The notes below the pieces were generated by a model, which worked only from the letters and a program-made list of their open reading frames with translations, was not told the DNA's origin and made no database searches. From Rhodopseudomonas rhenobacensis (GTDB taxonomy: Bacteria > Pseudomonadota > Alphaproteobacteria > Rhizobiales > Xanthobacteraceae), in assembly GCF_014203125.1 (NCBI RefSeq), contig NZ_JACHIH010000023.1, forward strand, positions 18,586-82,585: a stretch of 64,000 nt of DNA, written 5' to 3'. The position numbers were made by a program, and so were the translations under genes. Shown in pieces: positions 25,117-34,511 of this stretch (position 1 is its first letter; each line of letters begins with the position of its first letter).

Positions 25117-28100
25117 TCAGGTCGGGTTCAGTCCGAGCTCGGCGATTTCCTTGTTGCGGTCGGATTCCGCCTGCGCGCGGTGATCGGTGCCGATCGCCAC
25201 ATACACCGCCGGCAGCACGAACAGCGTGAACAACGTGCCGATCGACATCCCCGACACCACGACGAGGCCGATCGAGAACCGGCTGGCGGCGCCGGCGCCC
25301 GACGCGGTCAACAGCGGCAACAGGCCGGTGACCATGGCGGCCGTCGTCATCAGGATCGGCCGCAGCCGGACCCGCGCCGCCATTTCGATCGCCGAGCGTT
25401 TATCGAGCCCCTCTTTGAGCTGCAATTCGCGGGCGAACTCCACCATCAGGATGCCGTGCTTGCTGATCAGGCCGATCAGCGTCAACAGTCCGACCTGGGT
25501 GTAGATGTTGATGGTGGCGACGCCGAAGAACAACGGGATCAGCGCGCCCGAGATCGCCATCGGCACGCTGATCAGGATCACCAGCGGATCGCGCAGGCTT
25601 TCGAACTGCGCCGCCAGCACCAGGAAAATGATGATCAGCGCGAAGCCCATGGTGATCGCGAGCTGGTTGCCCTCCTGGACGTACTGCCGGGCGTCAGCCA
25701 GATAGTCGTGGCCGAAGCCGGACGGCAGGTTCTTGGCCTGCGTCTCCAGGAAGTCGACCGCCTGGCCGACGGTGACGCCGGGCATCGGCACCGCCTGGAA
25801 GGTGGCGGAGTTGAGCTGATTGTAATGCGTCAGCGCGTTGGGATCGGTGGCGGTCTCCACCGTCACCAGCGTCGACAGCGGCACCTGCTGGCCGGTCGCG
25901 GTGGGAACATAGTAATTGTCCAGCGATTCCGGCGCCAGCCGCAGCGCGCGCGGCACCTGCGGGATCACCTGATAGGAGCGGCCCTCGAGGTTGAAGCGGT
26001 TGGTATAGTTGCCGCCGAGCAGTGTCGCCAGCGTACTGCCGATCGCGCTCATGTTGATGCCGAGATCGTTGGCCTTGTTGCGGTTGATCTTGACCCGCAC
26101 CACCGGCTGATTGAAATCGAGATCGCTGTCGGCGACGATGAACAACCCGCTCTTGCGCGCGGCGTCCTTCAGCTTGACCATTTCCTCATAGACCGACTGA
26201 AAGCCGTTGGTGGAGTTGATCACCATCTGGATCGGCAGACCGCCCGGCCCGCCCGGCAGCGCCGGCAGGTTGAAGGCGAAGGCGCTGACCCCCTCGATCT
26301 TGCTGAGGTCGGCCTGCACCAGCGGCTTCAGCTTGGTCGAGGAGCGGGTGCGCTCGTCCCACGGCTTCAGCAGCATGCCGGCGATGCCGTTGCTGGGACC
26401 CGAGGTGCCGTTGATCACGAAGCGCAGATCGGTCTCCGGATATTTCGCGAACACCTTGTCGAGCTTGTCGCCGTAGAAATCGGTGTAGTCGATGTTGGCG
26501 TATTTCGGCGCCTTGACCACCGCGAACAGGATGCCCTGGTCCTCTTCGGGCGCCAGCTCCTTGGACGTGTTCTGGTACAGAAAGCCGACCAGGAACAGGA
26601 TCGCGACTGCGAACAGCGCGGTGACCGGACGATAGTCCAGCGAGCGGTCGAGCTGGCGGCCGTACCAGCGCGTGCAGGCGCTGAACACCGCGTCGACCTT
26701 CTTGCCGAACCAGCTCTGATCGTGCGGCCGCAGCAGCACCGAGCACATCATCGGCGACAGCGTCAACGCGATCACGCCGGACACGATCACGGAACCTGCG
26801 AGCGTAAAGGCGAATTCGCGGAACAGCGAGCCGGTCAAGCCGCCGAGGAAGCCGATCGGCGCGTACACCGCCGCCAGCGTGATGGTCATCGAGATCACCG
26901 GGCCGACGATTTCACGGGCACCTTGCAATGATGCTTGGACCGGACTCTTGCCCTCCTCCAGATGGCGATGGATGTTTTCCACCACCACGATGGCGTCGTC
27001 GACCACCAGACCGATCGCCAGCACCATCGCCAGCAGCGTCAGCAGATTGATGCTGAAGCCCATCACCATCATCAGGCTGCAGACGCCGATCAGCGACAGC
27101 GGAATCGTGACCACCGGGATGATCACCGAGCGGAACGAGGCAAGGAACAGGAAGATCACCACCACGACGATGCCGATCGCCTCGATCAGCGTCTTTTCCA
27201 CCTCATCGATCGAGGAGCGGATGAACTTGGTGGAATCATAGGCCACCTTCATCGTCAGCGACGGCGGCAGGTTGCGCTCGATCTCCGGGAACAGCTTGCG
27301 CACCCCGGTGACGATGTTGAGCGGGTTGCCCTGCGGCGTCGCCTGCACGCCGATGAAGATCGCGTGTTCGCCGGAGAAGGCGACGCTGGCGTCGGTGCTC
27401 TGCGCGCTGAGCTCGACGGTGGCGACGTCCTCCATCCGCACGAAGCCGCCGTCCTTGGCCTTCACCGTCATCCGCTTGAACTGCTCGACGTTCTGCAGGT
27501 CGGTGTTGGCGGTGACGTTGGAGACGATGAAATAGCCCTTGGTCTGTCCCGCCGCGGACTGGAAGTTGTTGGCGCGGATCGCCGCCGCAATGTCATCCGG
27601 CGACACGCCGCGGCCCGCCATCCGCACCGGATCGAGCCAGATCCGCATCGCGAAGGTCTGGCCGCCGAGAATATCGGCGGAGGACACGCCGTCGACCGTC
27701 GACATGATCGGCTGCACCACGCGGGTGAGATAGTCGGAAATCGCCGACCCCGACAGCTCGTCGCTGGCGAAGCCGATATACATCACCGCGGTGGTCTGGC
27801 CGGTGGATTTCAGGATCACCGGGTCGTTGGCTTCCTTCGGGATCAGGTACTTGACCGAATTGACCTTGGACAGCACCTCGGTCAGCGCCTGGTTGGGGTC
27901 GACGTTGAGCTTGATGTAGACCGAGATCAGGCTCTGGCCCTGGGTCGAGGACGAGGTCATGTAGTCGACGCCCTCGGCGGCGGCCACCGCCTGCTCGATC
28001 GGCGTGGTGATGAAGCCCTGCATCAGTTCGGGCGAGGCGCCCGGATAGGTGGTGGTGATGGTCACCACGGTGTTCGACAGCTTCGGATACTGCCGGATCG

Positions 28101-28197
28101 GCAGGCTGGTCGCCGCCTTGAAGCCGATCAGCAGGATCAGCAGGCTGACCACGAGCGACAGCACCGGCCGCTTGATGAAGATATCGGTGATAGCCAT
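25117..28197 (-). CDS. RND multidrug efflux pump (HAE1/AcrB family)
   Basis: The 1026-residue inner-membrane proton-antiport pump. It starts MAITDIFIKRPVLSLVVSLL, the first membrane helix; the fourth helix AMVLAIGLVVDDAIVVVENI carries the paired Asp of the proton relay; two large periplasmic loops and a repeated second half follow, ending in the TM11-12 segment ASRFSIGLVVVSGMSIGTLF. Length matches AcrB/MexB (about 1040). The substrate range cannot be told. The ATG at 28197 follows AAGGAG by eight bases. It is the last cistron of tetR-adaptor-pump, with a 157-base gap containing a hairpin before it. No outer-membrane channel gene is in the cluster, so a shared TolC is presumed. Confidence 0.95.
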   Translation of the reverse strand: MAITDIFIKRPVLSLVVSLLILLIGFKAATSLPIRQYPKLSNTVVTITTTYPGASPELMQGFITTPIEQAVAAAEGVDYMTSSSTQGQSLISVYIKLNVDPNQALTEVLSKVNSVKYLIPKEANDPVILKSTGQTTAVMYIGFASDELSGSAISDYLTRVVQPIMSTVDGVSSADILGGQTFAMRIWLDPVRMAGRGVSPDDIAAAIRANNFQSAAGQTKGYFIVSNVTANTDLQNVEQFKRMTVKAKDGGFVRMEDVATVELSAQSTDASVAFSGEHAIFIGVQATPQGNPLNIVTGVRKLFPEIERNLPPSLTMKVAYDSTKFIRSSIDEVEKTLIEAIGIVVVVIFLFLASFRSVIIPVVTIPLSLIGVCSLMMVMGFSINLLTLLAMVLAIGLVVDDAIVVVENIHRHLEEGKSPVQASLQGAREIVGPVISMTITLAAVYAPIGFLGGLTGSLFREFAFTLAGSVIVSGVIALTLSPMMCSVLLRPHDQSWFGKKVDAVFSACTRWYGRQLDRSLDYRPVTALFAVAILFLVGFLYQNTSKELAPEEDQGILFAVVKAPKYANIDYTDFYGDKLDKVFAKYPETDLRFVINGTSGPSNGIAGMLLKPWDERTRSSTKLKPLVQADLSKIEGVSAFAFNLPALPGGPGGLPIQMVINSTNGFQSVYEEMVKLKDAARKSGLFIVADSDLDFNQPVVRVKINRNKANDLGINMSAIGSTLATLLGGNYTNRFNLEGRSYQVIPQVPRALRLAPESLDNYYVPTATGQQVPLSTLVTVETATDPNALTHYNQLNSATFQAVPMPGVTVGQAVDFLETQAKNLPSGFGHDYLADARQYVQEGNQLAITMGFALIIIFLVLAAQFESLRDPLVILISVPMAISGALIPLFFGVATINIYTQVGLLTLIGLISKHGILMVEFARELQLKEGLDKRSAIEMAARVRLRPILMTTAAMVTGLLPLLTASGAGAASRFSIGLVVVSGMSIGTLFTLFVLPAVYVAIGTDHRAQAESDRNKEIAELGLNPT

Positions 28198-28320
28198 CGC
28201 TGGTGCTCCTTAAGCGTCATCGGTCGAACCGGATCGGTCGGCCCGGCGACGCAGCATCGTGCTGGGAATCCGGCCACCGCTGACCGGCACCCGGATTGAT
28301 CTCGTGTGGCTTGATCGAGG

Positions 28321-28347
28321 CCGGACCAGGCGATCGGCCTGGTCCGG
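28321..28347. repeat. Perfect hairpin between adaptor and pump genes
   Basis: CCGGACCAGGC-gatcg-GCCTGGTCCGG forms an 11-pair stem with a five-base loop. There is no T run, so it is not a classical terminator. It lies just beyond the stop of the adaptor gene and before the pump gene, both transcribed leftwards. It may stabilise the adaptor mRNA end or dampen read-through into the pump. Confidence 0.75.
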
Positions 28348-28354
28348 GCCCGAG

Positions 28355-29548
28355 TTAGTTGCGCGGCGGTGCCGCCGGAATCTGCGGCGCGGGATCGGTC
28401 GAAATCGCCACCGCGGCGCCGGATTGCAGCTTCAATTGGCCGACCGCGACCACGCGGTCGCCGGGCTTCAGCCCGCTCTGGATCACCGCCTGGCCGTTGG
28501 AGCGATCGCCGGTGCGGACGAAGGTGCGCACCGCGGTCAGGCTCTCGGTGCCGTCCTCGGCTTTCTTCGGCGTGATCAGATAGACCGCGTCGCCATACAG
28601 CGTGTAGTCGACCGCGGTCTCCGGAACGGTGACCACCGCCGGCTTGTCCGGCAGCACCACCGTGGTGGTGGTGAACATGCCGGGCTTCAGGATGTGGTCG
28701 GGGTTGTCGATCGTCGCCTGCACCCGGATGTTGCGGGTGTCGGTGTTGATCTGCGGCTCGATGGTGGTGATCTTGCCTTCGAACACCTTGCCCGGATAGG
28801 CGTCGACCGCCACCCGAACCACCTGCCCGACCTTGAGCGTGCCGGAATCCTTCTCGGTCACGGTGAAGTTGGCATACACCGCCGACAGATCGGTCAGCGT
28901 CACGATCTGGGTGCCGGCGGTGAGAAACTGCCCGACTTCGGCGTGGCGGACGCCGAGCACGCCGTCGAACGGCGCGCGCACCAGCTTCTGCGATATGATC
29001 GCTTCGGTCTTGGCGATGCCGGCATTGGCCTGGTCGAACGCCGCCTGCGCGGAATCCACCGTGGCCTGCGGCCCGAACTGGCGCGACGCCAGTTGCTTGG
29101 CGCGATCGAGCGACAATTGCGCGACGGTGGCCTGCGCCTTGAAGCTGGCGAGGTCGGCGCGGTCCGGCTCGTCGAACAATTGCACCAGCGGGCTGCCCGC
29201 CTTCACCACGGCACCCGCGGTGAACATGATATTGGTGATGCGGCCGTTGACGTCGGAGGTGACGTTGACCTGATGCACGGCGGCGAGCTCGCCGACCGCG
29301 GTCAGCAGATTCGGCAGCACCTGAGATTTCGCCTCGGCCACGGTGACCGTGGTCGGCGGCGGCTTATTGTTGGCGAAGAACTGCGCGATCATGTGATTGC
29401 GGAACGCGTTGAAGCCGACGATGCCGCCGACCAGGAGCGCCAGCAAGACGCCGACGATGATGAACCACCGCGTCATCCGCACCGGACGCGGGCGCGGCTT
29501 TTCCTCGACGGCTCGCGCCGAATTTGGCGAGTCTGCAGCAATCGTCAT
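28355..29548 (-). CDS. RND efflux periplasmic adaptor (membrane fusion protein)
   Basis: A 397-residue adaptor. One N-terminal membrane anchor (MTRWFIIVGVLLALLVGGIV) precedes the barrel-sandwich and helical hairpin domains. Typical markers are DVNGRITNIMFTAGAVVKAG, VRAPFDGVLGVRHAEVGQFL, and PGMFTTTTVVLPDKPAVVTV. It joins the inner-membrane pump to an outer-membrane channel. I chose the ATG at 29548, one base after the tetR stop; a longer start would overlap tetR. The tight spacing implies co-transcription with the regulator. Confidence 0.93.
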   Translation of the reverse strand: MTIAADSPNSARAVEEKPRPRPVRMTRWFIIVGVLLALLVGGIVGFNAFRNHMIAQFFANNKPPPTTVTVAEAKSQVLPNLLTAVGELAAVHQVNVTSDVNGRITNIMFTAGAVVKAGSPLVQLFDEPDRADLASFKAQATVAQLSLDRAKQLASRQFGPQATVDSAQAAFDQANAGIAKTEAIISQKLVRAPFDGVLGVRHAEVGQFLTAGTQIVTLTDLSAVYANFTVTEKDSGTLKVGQVVRVAVDAYPGKVFEGKITTIEPQINTDTRNIRVQATIDNPDHILKPGMFTTTTVVLPDKPAVVTVPETAVDYTLYGDAVYLITPKKAEDGTESLTAVRTFVRTGDRSNGQAVIQSGLKPGDRVVAVGQLKLQSGAAVAISTDPAPQIPAAPPRN

Positions 29549-29549
29549 G

Positions 29550-30251
29550 TCATGCACTTTCTGCCGGTGCCGGTCGCCATTCGCTTTCCGGCATATCACG
29601 ATCCATATGCGCGGCGATCGCCGCTTCGTTCAGTCCAATGCCGCGCAGGATAAATTCACTTATCTGCCGCTCGAGATCGACGGCCTTCTCGTAGGCGAGA
29701 CACGGCGTCGCGGGCAACCGCGACAGCCCCGCCATCAAGACGGTGTGGTGGGCGAACCAGAACAGGTTCAACGGCTGCTGCCCCACCCGCGAGGCCTCGC
29801 CCGACGCCACCGCCCGTTCCAAAGAAGCCGTGAACACTGGTCCTATCAGAGCTCCTACTTTCTGGTAAAGAAGTCTGGCAAATTCGCCGTCGCTGAGCTG
29901 ACTGCTCAACATCAGCCTTAACCGTTGTGCATCTTCCTTGTCGGGCACGTCGTTGACGGTCAGAAAATGCCTGACCATGCCGCGAACCAGCACCACCAGC
30001 GTCTGCGTCGACGGCTCCCGCCCGAGCAGCCCGTGCATCGTCGGGGCGGCCTCGCATTCCTCCGCCAGAATTTCCGCGTAGAGCGCCGACTTGGTCGGGA
30101 AATGCTTGAACAGCAAGCCTTCCGAAATCGACGCGGCCGCAGCGACGCTCTTGGTCGTGGTCCCGGCGAAGCCATGGCGGGCGAAACAGCGCTTCGCCGC
30201 GCTCAGGATCAACTCCCGGCGCAAATCACTCGTCATTCGCAACGTGCTCAT
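29550..30251 (-). CDS. TetR-family repressor of the RND operon
   Basis: A 233-residue TetR/AcrR regulator. The helix-turn-helix lies at RHGFAGTTTKSVAAAASISE followed by LLFKHFPTKSALYAEI, with the usual Y-x-HF variant. The C-terminal ligand domain is unremarkable. I favour the ATG at 30251; an in-frame start at 30266 falls within the operator, and another ATG at 30236 is possible. It is the first gene of the tetR-adaptor-pump operon, with a palindromic operator immediately upstream, so autoregulation is expected. Confidence 0.92.
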   Translation of the reverse strand: MSTLRMTSDLRRELILSAAKRCFARHGFAGTTTKSVAAAASISEGLLFKHFPTKSALYAEILAEECEAAPTMHGLLGREPSTQTLVVLVRGMVRHFLTVNDVPDKEDAQRLRLMLSSQLSDGEFARLLYQKVGALIGPVFTASLERAVASGEASRVGQQPLNLFWFAHHTVLMAGLSRLPATPCLAYEKAVDLERQISEFILRGIGLNEAAIAAHMDRDMPESEWRPAPAESA

Positions 30252-30254
30252 CTT

Positions 30255-30270
30255 GTGAGTAAGCACTCAC
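30255..30270. promoter_or_regulatory. TetR operator
   Basis: GTGAGT-aagc-ACTCAC is a perfect inverted repeat ending four bases before the tetR start. Its arms and spacing resemble the GAGTG-type sites of TetR repressors in R. palustris-like bacteria (recall). It sits where it would block transcription of the efflux operon. Confidence 0.75.
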
Positions 30271-30685
30271 CTAAAATGAAGTCAAGCCGAATGCTGCAGC
30301 GCACTAAGTTGTGATCGTTCCTGCAGCTCCTTTAGCGCCTGTGATTTACGATTCGGTGACGCTGCCGGTTTCAACGCCGACGGCACGGCCGCAACCCGAC
30401 CGTGCGCGCTGGCCGGAGCACGACATCCTCGCTCGGCGCCCCGCGGCGCAAAAGAACATCGCTCCGGCCCGCCGTGCGGGTGGGCTGCTCTCGCGTCAAA
30501 CGCCATTGTCCAGTTGTGCCCTTTCCGAGGTGCCGTCGATTCCGCGCTGCCCGACTGCAGCAGCTGCGATCACGCGCTGCGGAAATTTTCAGCGATATAC
30601 CAACGTAACCAATGGTAGTGTAACAGAGGCGATCGCCGTCAGTCCCCAGGGGCCGAAACAACCCACAGTCAATTCCGGATCACTT
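30271..30685. other. Divergent control region between tetR and a PfkB kinase gene
   Basis: About 415 bases without a convincing gene. In-frame translation upstream of the kinase start gives an unpatterned 125-residue stretch with no family marks, so I treat it as non-coding. It must hold the promoters of both divergent genes. I could not identify clear -35/-10 boxes. Confidence 0.6.
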
Positions 30686-31579
30686 ATGCAGGCTCTCTTT
30701 ATCGGACAAACCTACATCGACGTCACCTTCATCACCGACCACATGCCGACCGGCGACGAAAAACACGTGGCTTCCGACTATGCGGTGTCGTTCGGCGGCA
30801 ACGCCGTCACCGCGGCATTCTGCTGCGCCAAGCTCGGCATCGAGCCGGACGTGATCGCCACCGTGGCCAATGACTGGCTCGGCCGGATGTTTCAGGACAT
30901 GACGGCGAAGTACGGCATCTCGGTGCACCCGCGCAAGGTCAAGACCTCGTCGCTGTCGTTCATCATGCCGAAGGACGGCAAGCGCGCCATCGTGCGCTGC
31001 CGCGACGACGAGCATATCCACCCTTTTCCGGTGCTCAATCTCGGTGAATGCCGCGCGCTGCATGTCGACGGCCACCAGCCCGACGCCGCGATCCATTACG
31101 CCCAGCTGTGCCGCGAGGCCGGCATCCTGACCTCGCTCGACGGCGGCGGCTTGCGTTCCAACACCCATGAGCTGTTGCAGTTCATCGACGTCGCGATTGT
31201 CGCCGAGCGGCTCTGCGAGCAGATGAATCTGAGCCCGGAGGCGATGCTGGATTATCTGAAGAGCCGCGGCTGCAAGGTCGGCGGCGTCACGCAGGGCGAG
31301 CGCGGGCTGCTCTGGTACGACGAGACCGGCGCGGTGCGCACGCTGCCTGCGCTGTCGATCCCGCACGCACGCGTGCTCGACACCAACGGCGCCGGCGACG
31401 TGTTTCACGGCGCCTACGTGTTCTCCTATCTGACCAGCCCGGAGAAGAGCTGGCAGCAGCACTTCGAATTCGCCCGCGCCGCTTCGACCTTCAAGATCCA
31501 GCATCTCGGCAACGAAGCCGGCCTGCCGACGCTGGCGGACATCGGCGCGGTGCAGCGGGAATTCGCCGCGACGGCGTAG
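30686..31579 (+). CDS. PfkB-family carbohydrate/nucleoside kinase
   Basis: A 297-residue ribokinase-fold kinase. It starts MQALFIGQTYIDVTFI, with the Gly-rich VSFGGNAVTAAFCCAKLG substrate region near residue 38, and the second signature DTNGAGDVFHGAYVFSY containing the catalytic Asp around residue 235. It transfers ATP phosphate to a sugar or nucleoside; the substrate is not evident. The ATG at 30686 begins exactly at the first beta strand of the family. It is alone in its unit, separated from the convergent reductase gene by a hairpin. Confidence 0.9.
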   Translation: MQALFIGQTYIDVTFITDHMPTGDEKHVASDYAVSFGGNAVTAAFCCAKLGIEPDVIATVANDWLGRMFQDMTAKYGISVHPRKVKTSSLSFIMPKDGKRAIVRCRDDEHIHPFPVLNLGECRALHVDGHQPDAAIHYAQLCREAGILTSLDGGGLRSNTHELLQFIDVAIVAERLCEQMNLSPEAMLDYLKSRGCKVGGVTQGERGLLWYDETGAVRTLPALSIPHARVLDTNGAGDVFHGAYVFSYLTSPEKSWQQHFEFARAASTFKIQHLGNEAGLPTLADIGAVQREFAATA

Positions 31580-31586
31580 CGGCGGC

Positions 31587-31615
31587 CGCGCCTCTGCCCT
31601 CGCGGCAGAGGCGCG
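31587..31615. terminator. Bidirectional hairpin between convergent genes
   Basis: A 12-pair stem (left arm 31587-31598, right arm 31604-31615, CGCGCCTCTGCC and its complement) with a five-base loop. It lies within the 47 bases between the two converging stop codons. No long T run follows, so termination strength is uncertain. Confidence 0.65.
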
Positions 31616-31626
31616 CCGGCCGGCGC

Positions 31627-32850
31627 TTAGGCCAGCGCCTTCTTCAGGTCGAAGCTGAGATCGACCGCCTGCTCCGGCGTGATCGAGCGGCCGGTCGGCA
31701 GCATCTTGCGGCCGAACACGTGATCGGCGGCGCGGTTGACCGATTCGATGCCGATCAGCTTGCCGTCCTTGTAGCAGAACGCCGAGAACGAGCGCTCGGC
31801 GACGCTGCCGCGCACCACCACCTGATCGAAGCCGGCGGTGAGCCCGGCGATCTGCAGCTTGTCGTCGCCCTGGTCGCTCCAGAACCACGGATAGCCGTCA
31901 TAGGTCTTGGCCTCGCCGGTCAGTCGCGCGGCGACGCAGCGCGCCTGGTCGGTGGCGTTCTGCACCGATTCCAGCCGCATCAACTCGCCGAACCGCTCGC
32001 TGGCGAACAGCGCGCAATCGCCGATCGCCGAGATGTTGGGATCGGCGGTCAATAGCTGCTCGTTGACGATGACGCCGGAGGCGGTCGGCAGTTCGGCGGC
32101 GGCGGCGAGTTCGACATTGGGAATGACGCCGACGCCGACCACGATCAGGTCAGCGTCGATCTGGCGGCCGTCGGACAGGCTGACGCCGCTCACCTTGCCG
32201 TCCTTGGCTTCGATCTCGGTGGCGCGCACGCCGTAATGGATGCGGATGCCGGCCGCGGTGTGGCGGTCGTGGAAGTAGGCGGAAATCTCCGGCGTCACCG
32301 CGCGCGACATCACCCGCGGCGCCAGTTCGAGCACGTCGACCTCGAGCCCCTTGGAGCGCGCGGTGGCGGCGAATTCCAGGCCGATGAAGCCGGCGCCGAT
32401 CACCACCGCGTGCTTGCGCGTGGGCATCCGCTGCCGCACCAACTCGCTCTCGTCCATCGTGCGCAGATAAAGCACGTCCTCGAGCGTCGAATTGGGCACG
32501 TCGAGCAGCCGGTTGCGCGCGCCGGTGGCGATCACCAGGTGGCCGTAGTCGAGCGACTGGCCGGAGGCGAGCAACAGCTTGCGCGCGGCGCGGTCGATCG
32601 ACACCGCGCGGTCGGAGACCAGCTCGATGGTCTGATCGACGAAGAATTTTTCCGGCCGGAACATTAGCGAATCCGGCGCGCCCTCGCCCTTCAGATAGGC
32701 TTTCGACAACGGCGGCCGCTGATAGGGCAGATGTTTCTCGTCGTTGATCAGCACGATGCGGCCGGCGAATTTGGCCTGGCGCAGCGATACGGCGACTTGA
32801 AAGCCGGCGTGTCCGGCTCCCACGATCAAGACCGGTCCGGTCATCGTCAT
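31627..32850 (-). CDS. puR: NADH-ferredoxin reductase, palustrisredoxin reductase-like (PuR)
   Basis: A ~407-residue FAD/NAD flavoprotein passing electrons from NADH to a [2Fe-2S] ferredoxin, often for a cytochrome P450. FAD motif GPVLIVGAGHAGFQVAVSLR, NAD motif VVIGAGFIGLEFAATARSKG, and the second FAD contact ISAIGDCALF are all clear; NATDQARCVA and YPWFWSDQGDDKLQI are also marks of this family. From memory it closely resembles palustrisredoxin reductase of R. palustris. No ferredoxin or P450 gene is next to it. The start is uncertain among several in-frame ATGs; I chose 32850 because it gives an N-terminus of the usual length, with 32871 as the longest option. Confidence 0.9.
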   Translation of the reverse strand: MTMTGPVLIVGAGHAGFQVAVSLRQAKFAGRIVLINDEKHLPYQRPPLSKAYLKGEGAPDSLMFRPEKFFVDQTIELVSDRAVSIDRAARKLLLASGQSLDYGHLVIATGARNRLLDVPNSTLEDVLYLRTMDESELVRQRMPTRKHAVVIGAGFIGLEFAATARSKGLEVDVLELAPRVMSRAVTPEISAYFHDRHTAAGIRIHYGVRATEIEAKDGKVSGVSLSDGRQIDADLIVVGVGVIPNVELAAAAELPTASGVIVNEQLLTADPNISAIGDCALFASERFGELMRLESVQNATDQARCVAARLTGEAKTYDGYPWFWSDQGDDKLQIAGLTAGFDQVVVRGSVAERSFSAFCYKDGKLIGIESVNRAADHVFGRKMLPTGRSITPEQAVDLSFDLKKALA

Positions 32851-33013
32851 ACTCATGTGGTTAGGGTGCATTTCTTGGCCGCGCGAACAGCGCGTGAGGG
32901 CGAACGAAGCGGCCTGCCTCTAGCACAAACCCGGCGCGATTGTGAGCTTTTCGCCGCTCGCGATGGCCAGCGCGATTAGACTAAAGTCAGAACCGCAGCG
33001 CTCGGCCGCGCGG

Positions 33014-34504
33014 TCAATACGGCGGCGGCCGGCGATCGAACACATCGCCGCGGGCGCCCTCCAGCAGGTCCAACTCTACGACGTCGACCACCAGCGGGCC
33101 GCGGCGGCGGGTGACTTCGCCGACCTTTTCGATGCGGCCGAAGCCGGCCTTGAGATCCGGCAGCTCGGAAGCGTTGGTTTCTCCGACCAGCAACAGCTTG
33201 CCGGCGAGCAAGGCGCGGTCCGGCTCGGGCGCGTTGACCCAGCGCAGCCGCTGGTTGCGTTGCGCCACACAGCTGCCCTGCGGCAGATAGAAGGCGAGCC
33301 AGGCGGTGGTGCCGTAGTCGTCGGCCAGCACGCAGCCGGCGCCGACCCGCACCCGCACCGCTTCGATCTCGGAAACCATCTGCGCCACGCCGACGCCCAC
33401 GGTGCGCACCGTGGCGTCGCGGCGAAAGCCGGTCAGCAAGCCGGTGTTGGCCTGCACCGCCGCCGCCACGAACAGAGCCACCCCGGTCGGCGCCGCCCAG
33501 CGCGTGCAGAACCCGATCACGCGCCGCGTCAGCGGCGGCCAATCGACGCGATGCACCGCCACCGCGGCGGCGATCGCAAACGCCGGATAGATCGGGCTCA
33601 GCCAATTGGCCTCGACCCTGGCGTGGAAGGCGTGCCAGACGAAATAGCCGAAGATGATCCAGACCGTCGCATTGAGCAGCGCGCGCGACGCCAAGGCGCC
33701 GCCGTCGCGGCGCCACAGCACGTAGAGCCCGTGTGCGCCGAGCACGAACACCAGCGGCGTCGCCAGCACGAACTGGGTCGGCAGCAACTCGCCGAGATAG
33801 GCCGGCTTGAAGCTCTCGATGCGGGCGCGTCCGAGCTGCTTGATGAACGACACCCATTGGTGATCGGCATTCCAGACGATCACCGGCGCGAAGATGACCA
33901 GCGCGAGCAGCCCGCCGAGATACGGCCAAGGCGAGCGCAGCCAGTGCCGCAGCTGCGGCACCGCCAGCAGCGAGATCAGGATCACCGGGCCGAAAAACAT
34001 CGCGGTGTATTTTGACACCAGCGCCGCACCGACCGCGGCGCCGACGCCGAGCCACCACGCGCCGCGCCCGGTCGACTGCACCTTGGCGAGAAAATACAGT
34101 ACGAAGCTCGAGGCCACCAACAGCGGCGCGTCGGGGGTGACGATGGTGGTGCCGGCGGCGGCCATCAGCGTGGCGTTCAGCAGCACGGTTGCGGTGGCGG
34201 CGATGCGGCGGTCGTGGAACAGCATTTCGGCCGAGCGAAACACCGCCCAGCTCATCGGCAGCCCGAGCAGGATCGACGCCACGCGGACGCCGAACGCGGT
34301 GTCGCCGCCGATCAGCGTGCCGAGCCGGATCACCAGCGCCACCATCGGCGGGTGATCGTAATAGCCGGCGGCCAGATGCTTCGACCACATCCAGTAATAG
34401 GCTTCGTCGAAGGTCAGCGGCGTCACCGCGCCGACCACCAGCCGCAGCGCCACCAGGCCGACGACGATCAGCGCAGTGGTCCGCACGAGCCGCGCGTCGG
34501 TCAT
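33014..34504 (-). CDS. Glycosyltransferase family 39 (ArnT/PMT-type) membrane protein
   Basis: A 496-residue polytopic enzyme with about ten hydrophobic segments. The conserved start LTFDEAYYWMWSKHLAAGYY contains the Asp-Glu pair used by GT-C transferases; YDHPPMVALVIRLGTLIGG follows. It should move a sugar from a polyprenyl-phosphate donor to a lipid or protein in the periplasm. It directly follows the GT2/GtrA gene (seven bases), whose product likely makes or flips the lipid-linked donor. ATG at 34504. Confidence 0.9.
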   Translation of the reverse strand: MTDARLVRTTALIVVGLVALRLVVGAVTPLTFDEAYYWMWSKHLAAGYYDHPPMVALVIRLGTLIGGDTAFGVRVASILLGLPMSWAVFRSAEMLFHDRRIAATATVLLNATLMAAAGTTIVTPDAPLLVASSFVLYFLAKVQSTGRGAWWLGVGAAVGAALVSKYTAMFFGPVILISLLAVPQLRHWLRSPWPYLGGLLALVIFAPVIVWNADHQWVSFIKQLGRARIESFKPAYLGELLPTQFVLATPLVFVLGAHGLYVLWRRDGGALASRALLNATVWIIFGYFVWHAFHARVEANWLSPIYPAFAIAAAVAVHRVDWPPLTRRVIGFCTRWAAPTGVALFVAAAVQANTGLLTGFRRDATVRTVGVGVAQMVSEIEAVRVRVGAGCVLADDYGTTAWLAFYLPQGSCVAQRNQRLRWVNAPEPDRALLAGKLLLVGETNASELPDLKAGFGRIEKVGEVTRRRGPLVVDVVELDLLEGARGDVFDRRPPPY

Positions 34505-34511
34505 GCGACGA

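Noticed and set aside
23971..26931. A 986-codon open frame on the plus strand
   Set aside because: It lies antisense to the DadA-like and RND pump genes, whose family motifs are unmistakable; the product is His/Arg/Gln-rich with no domain. High GC content keeps the antisense frame open.
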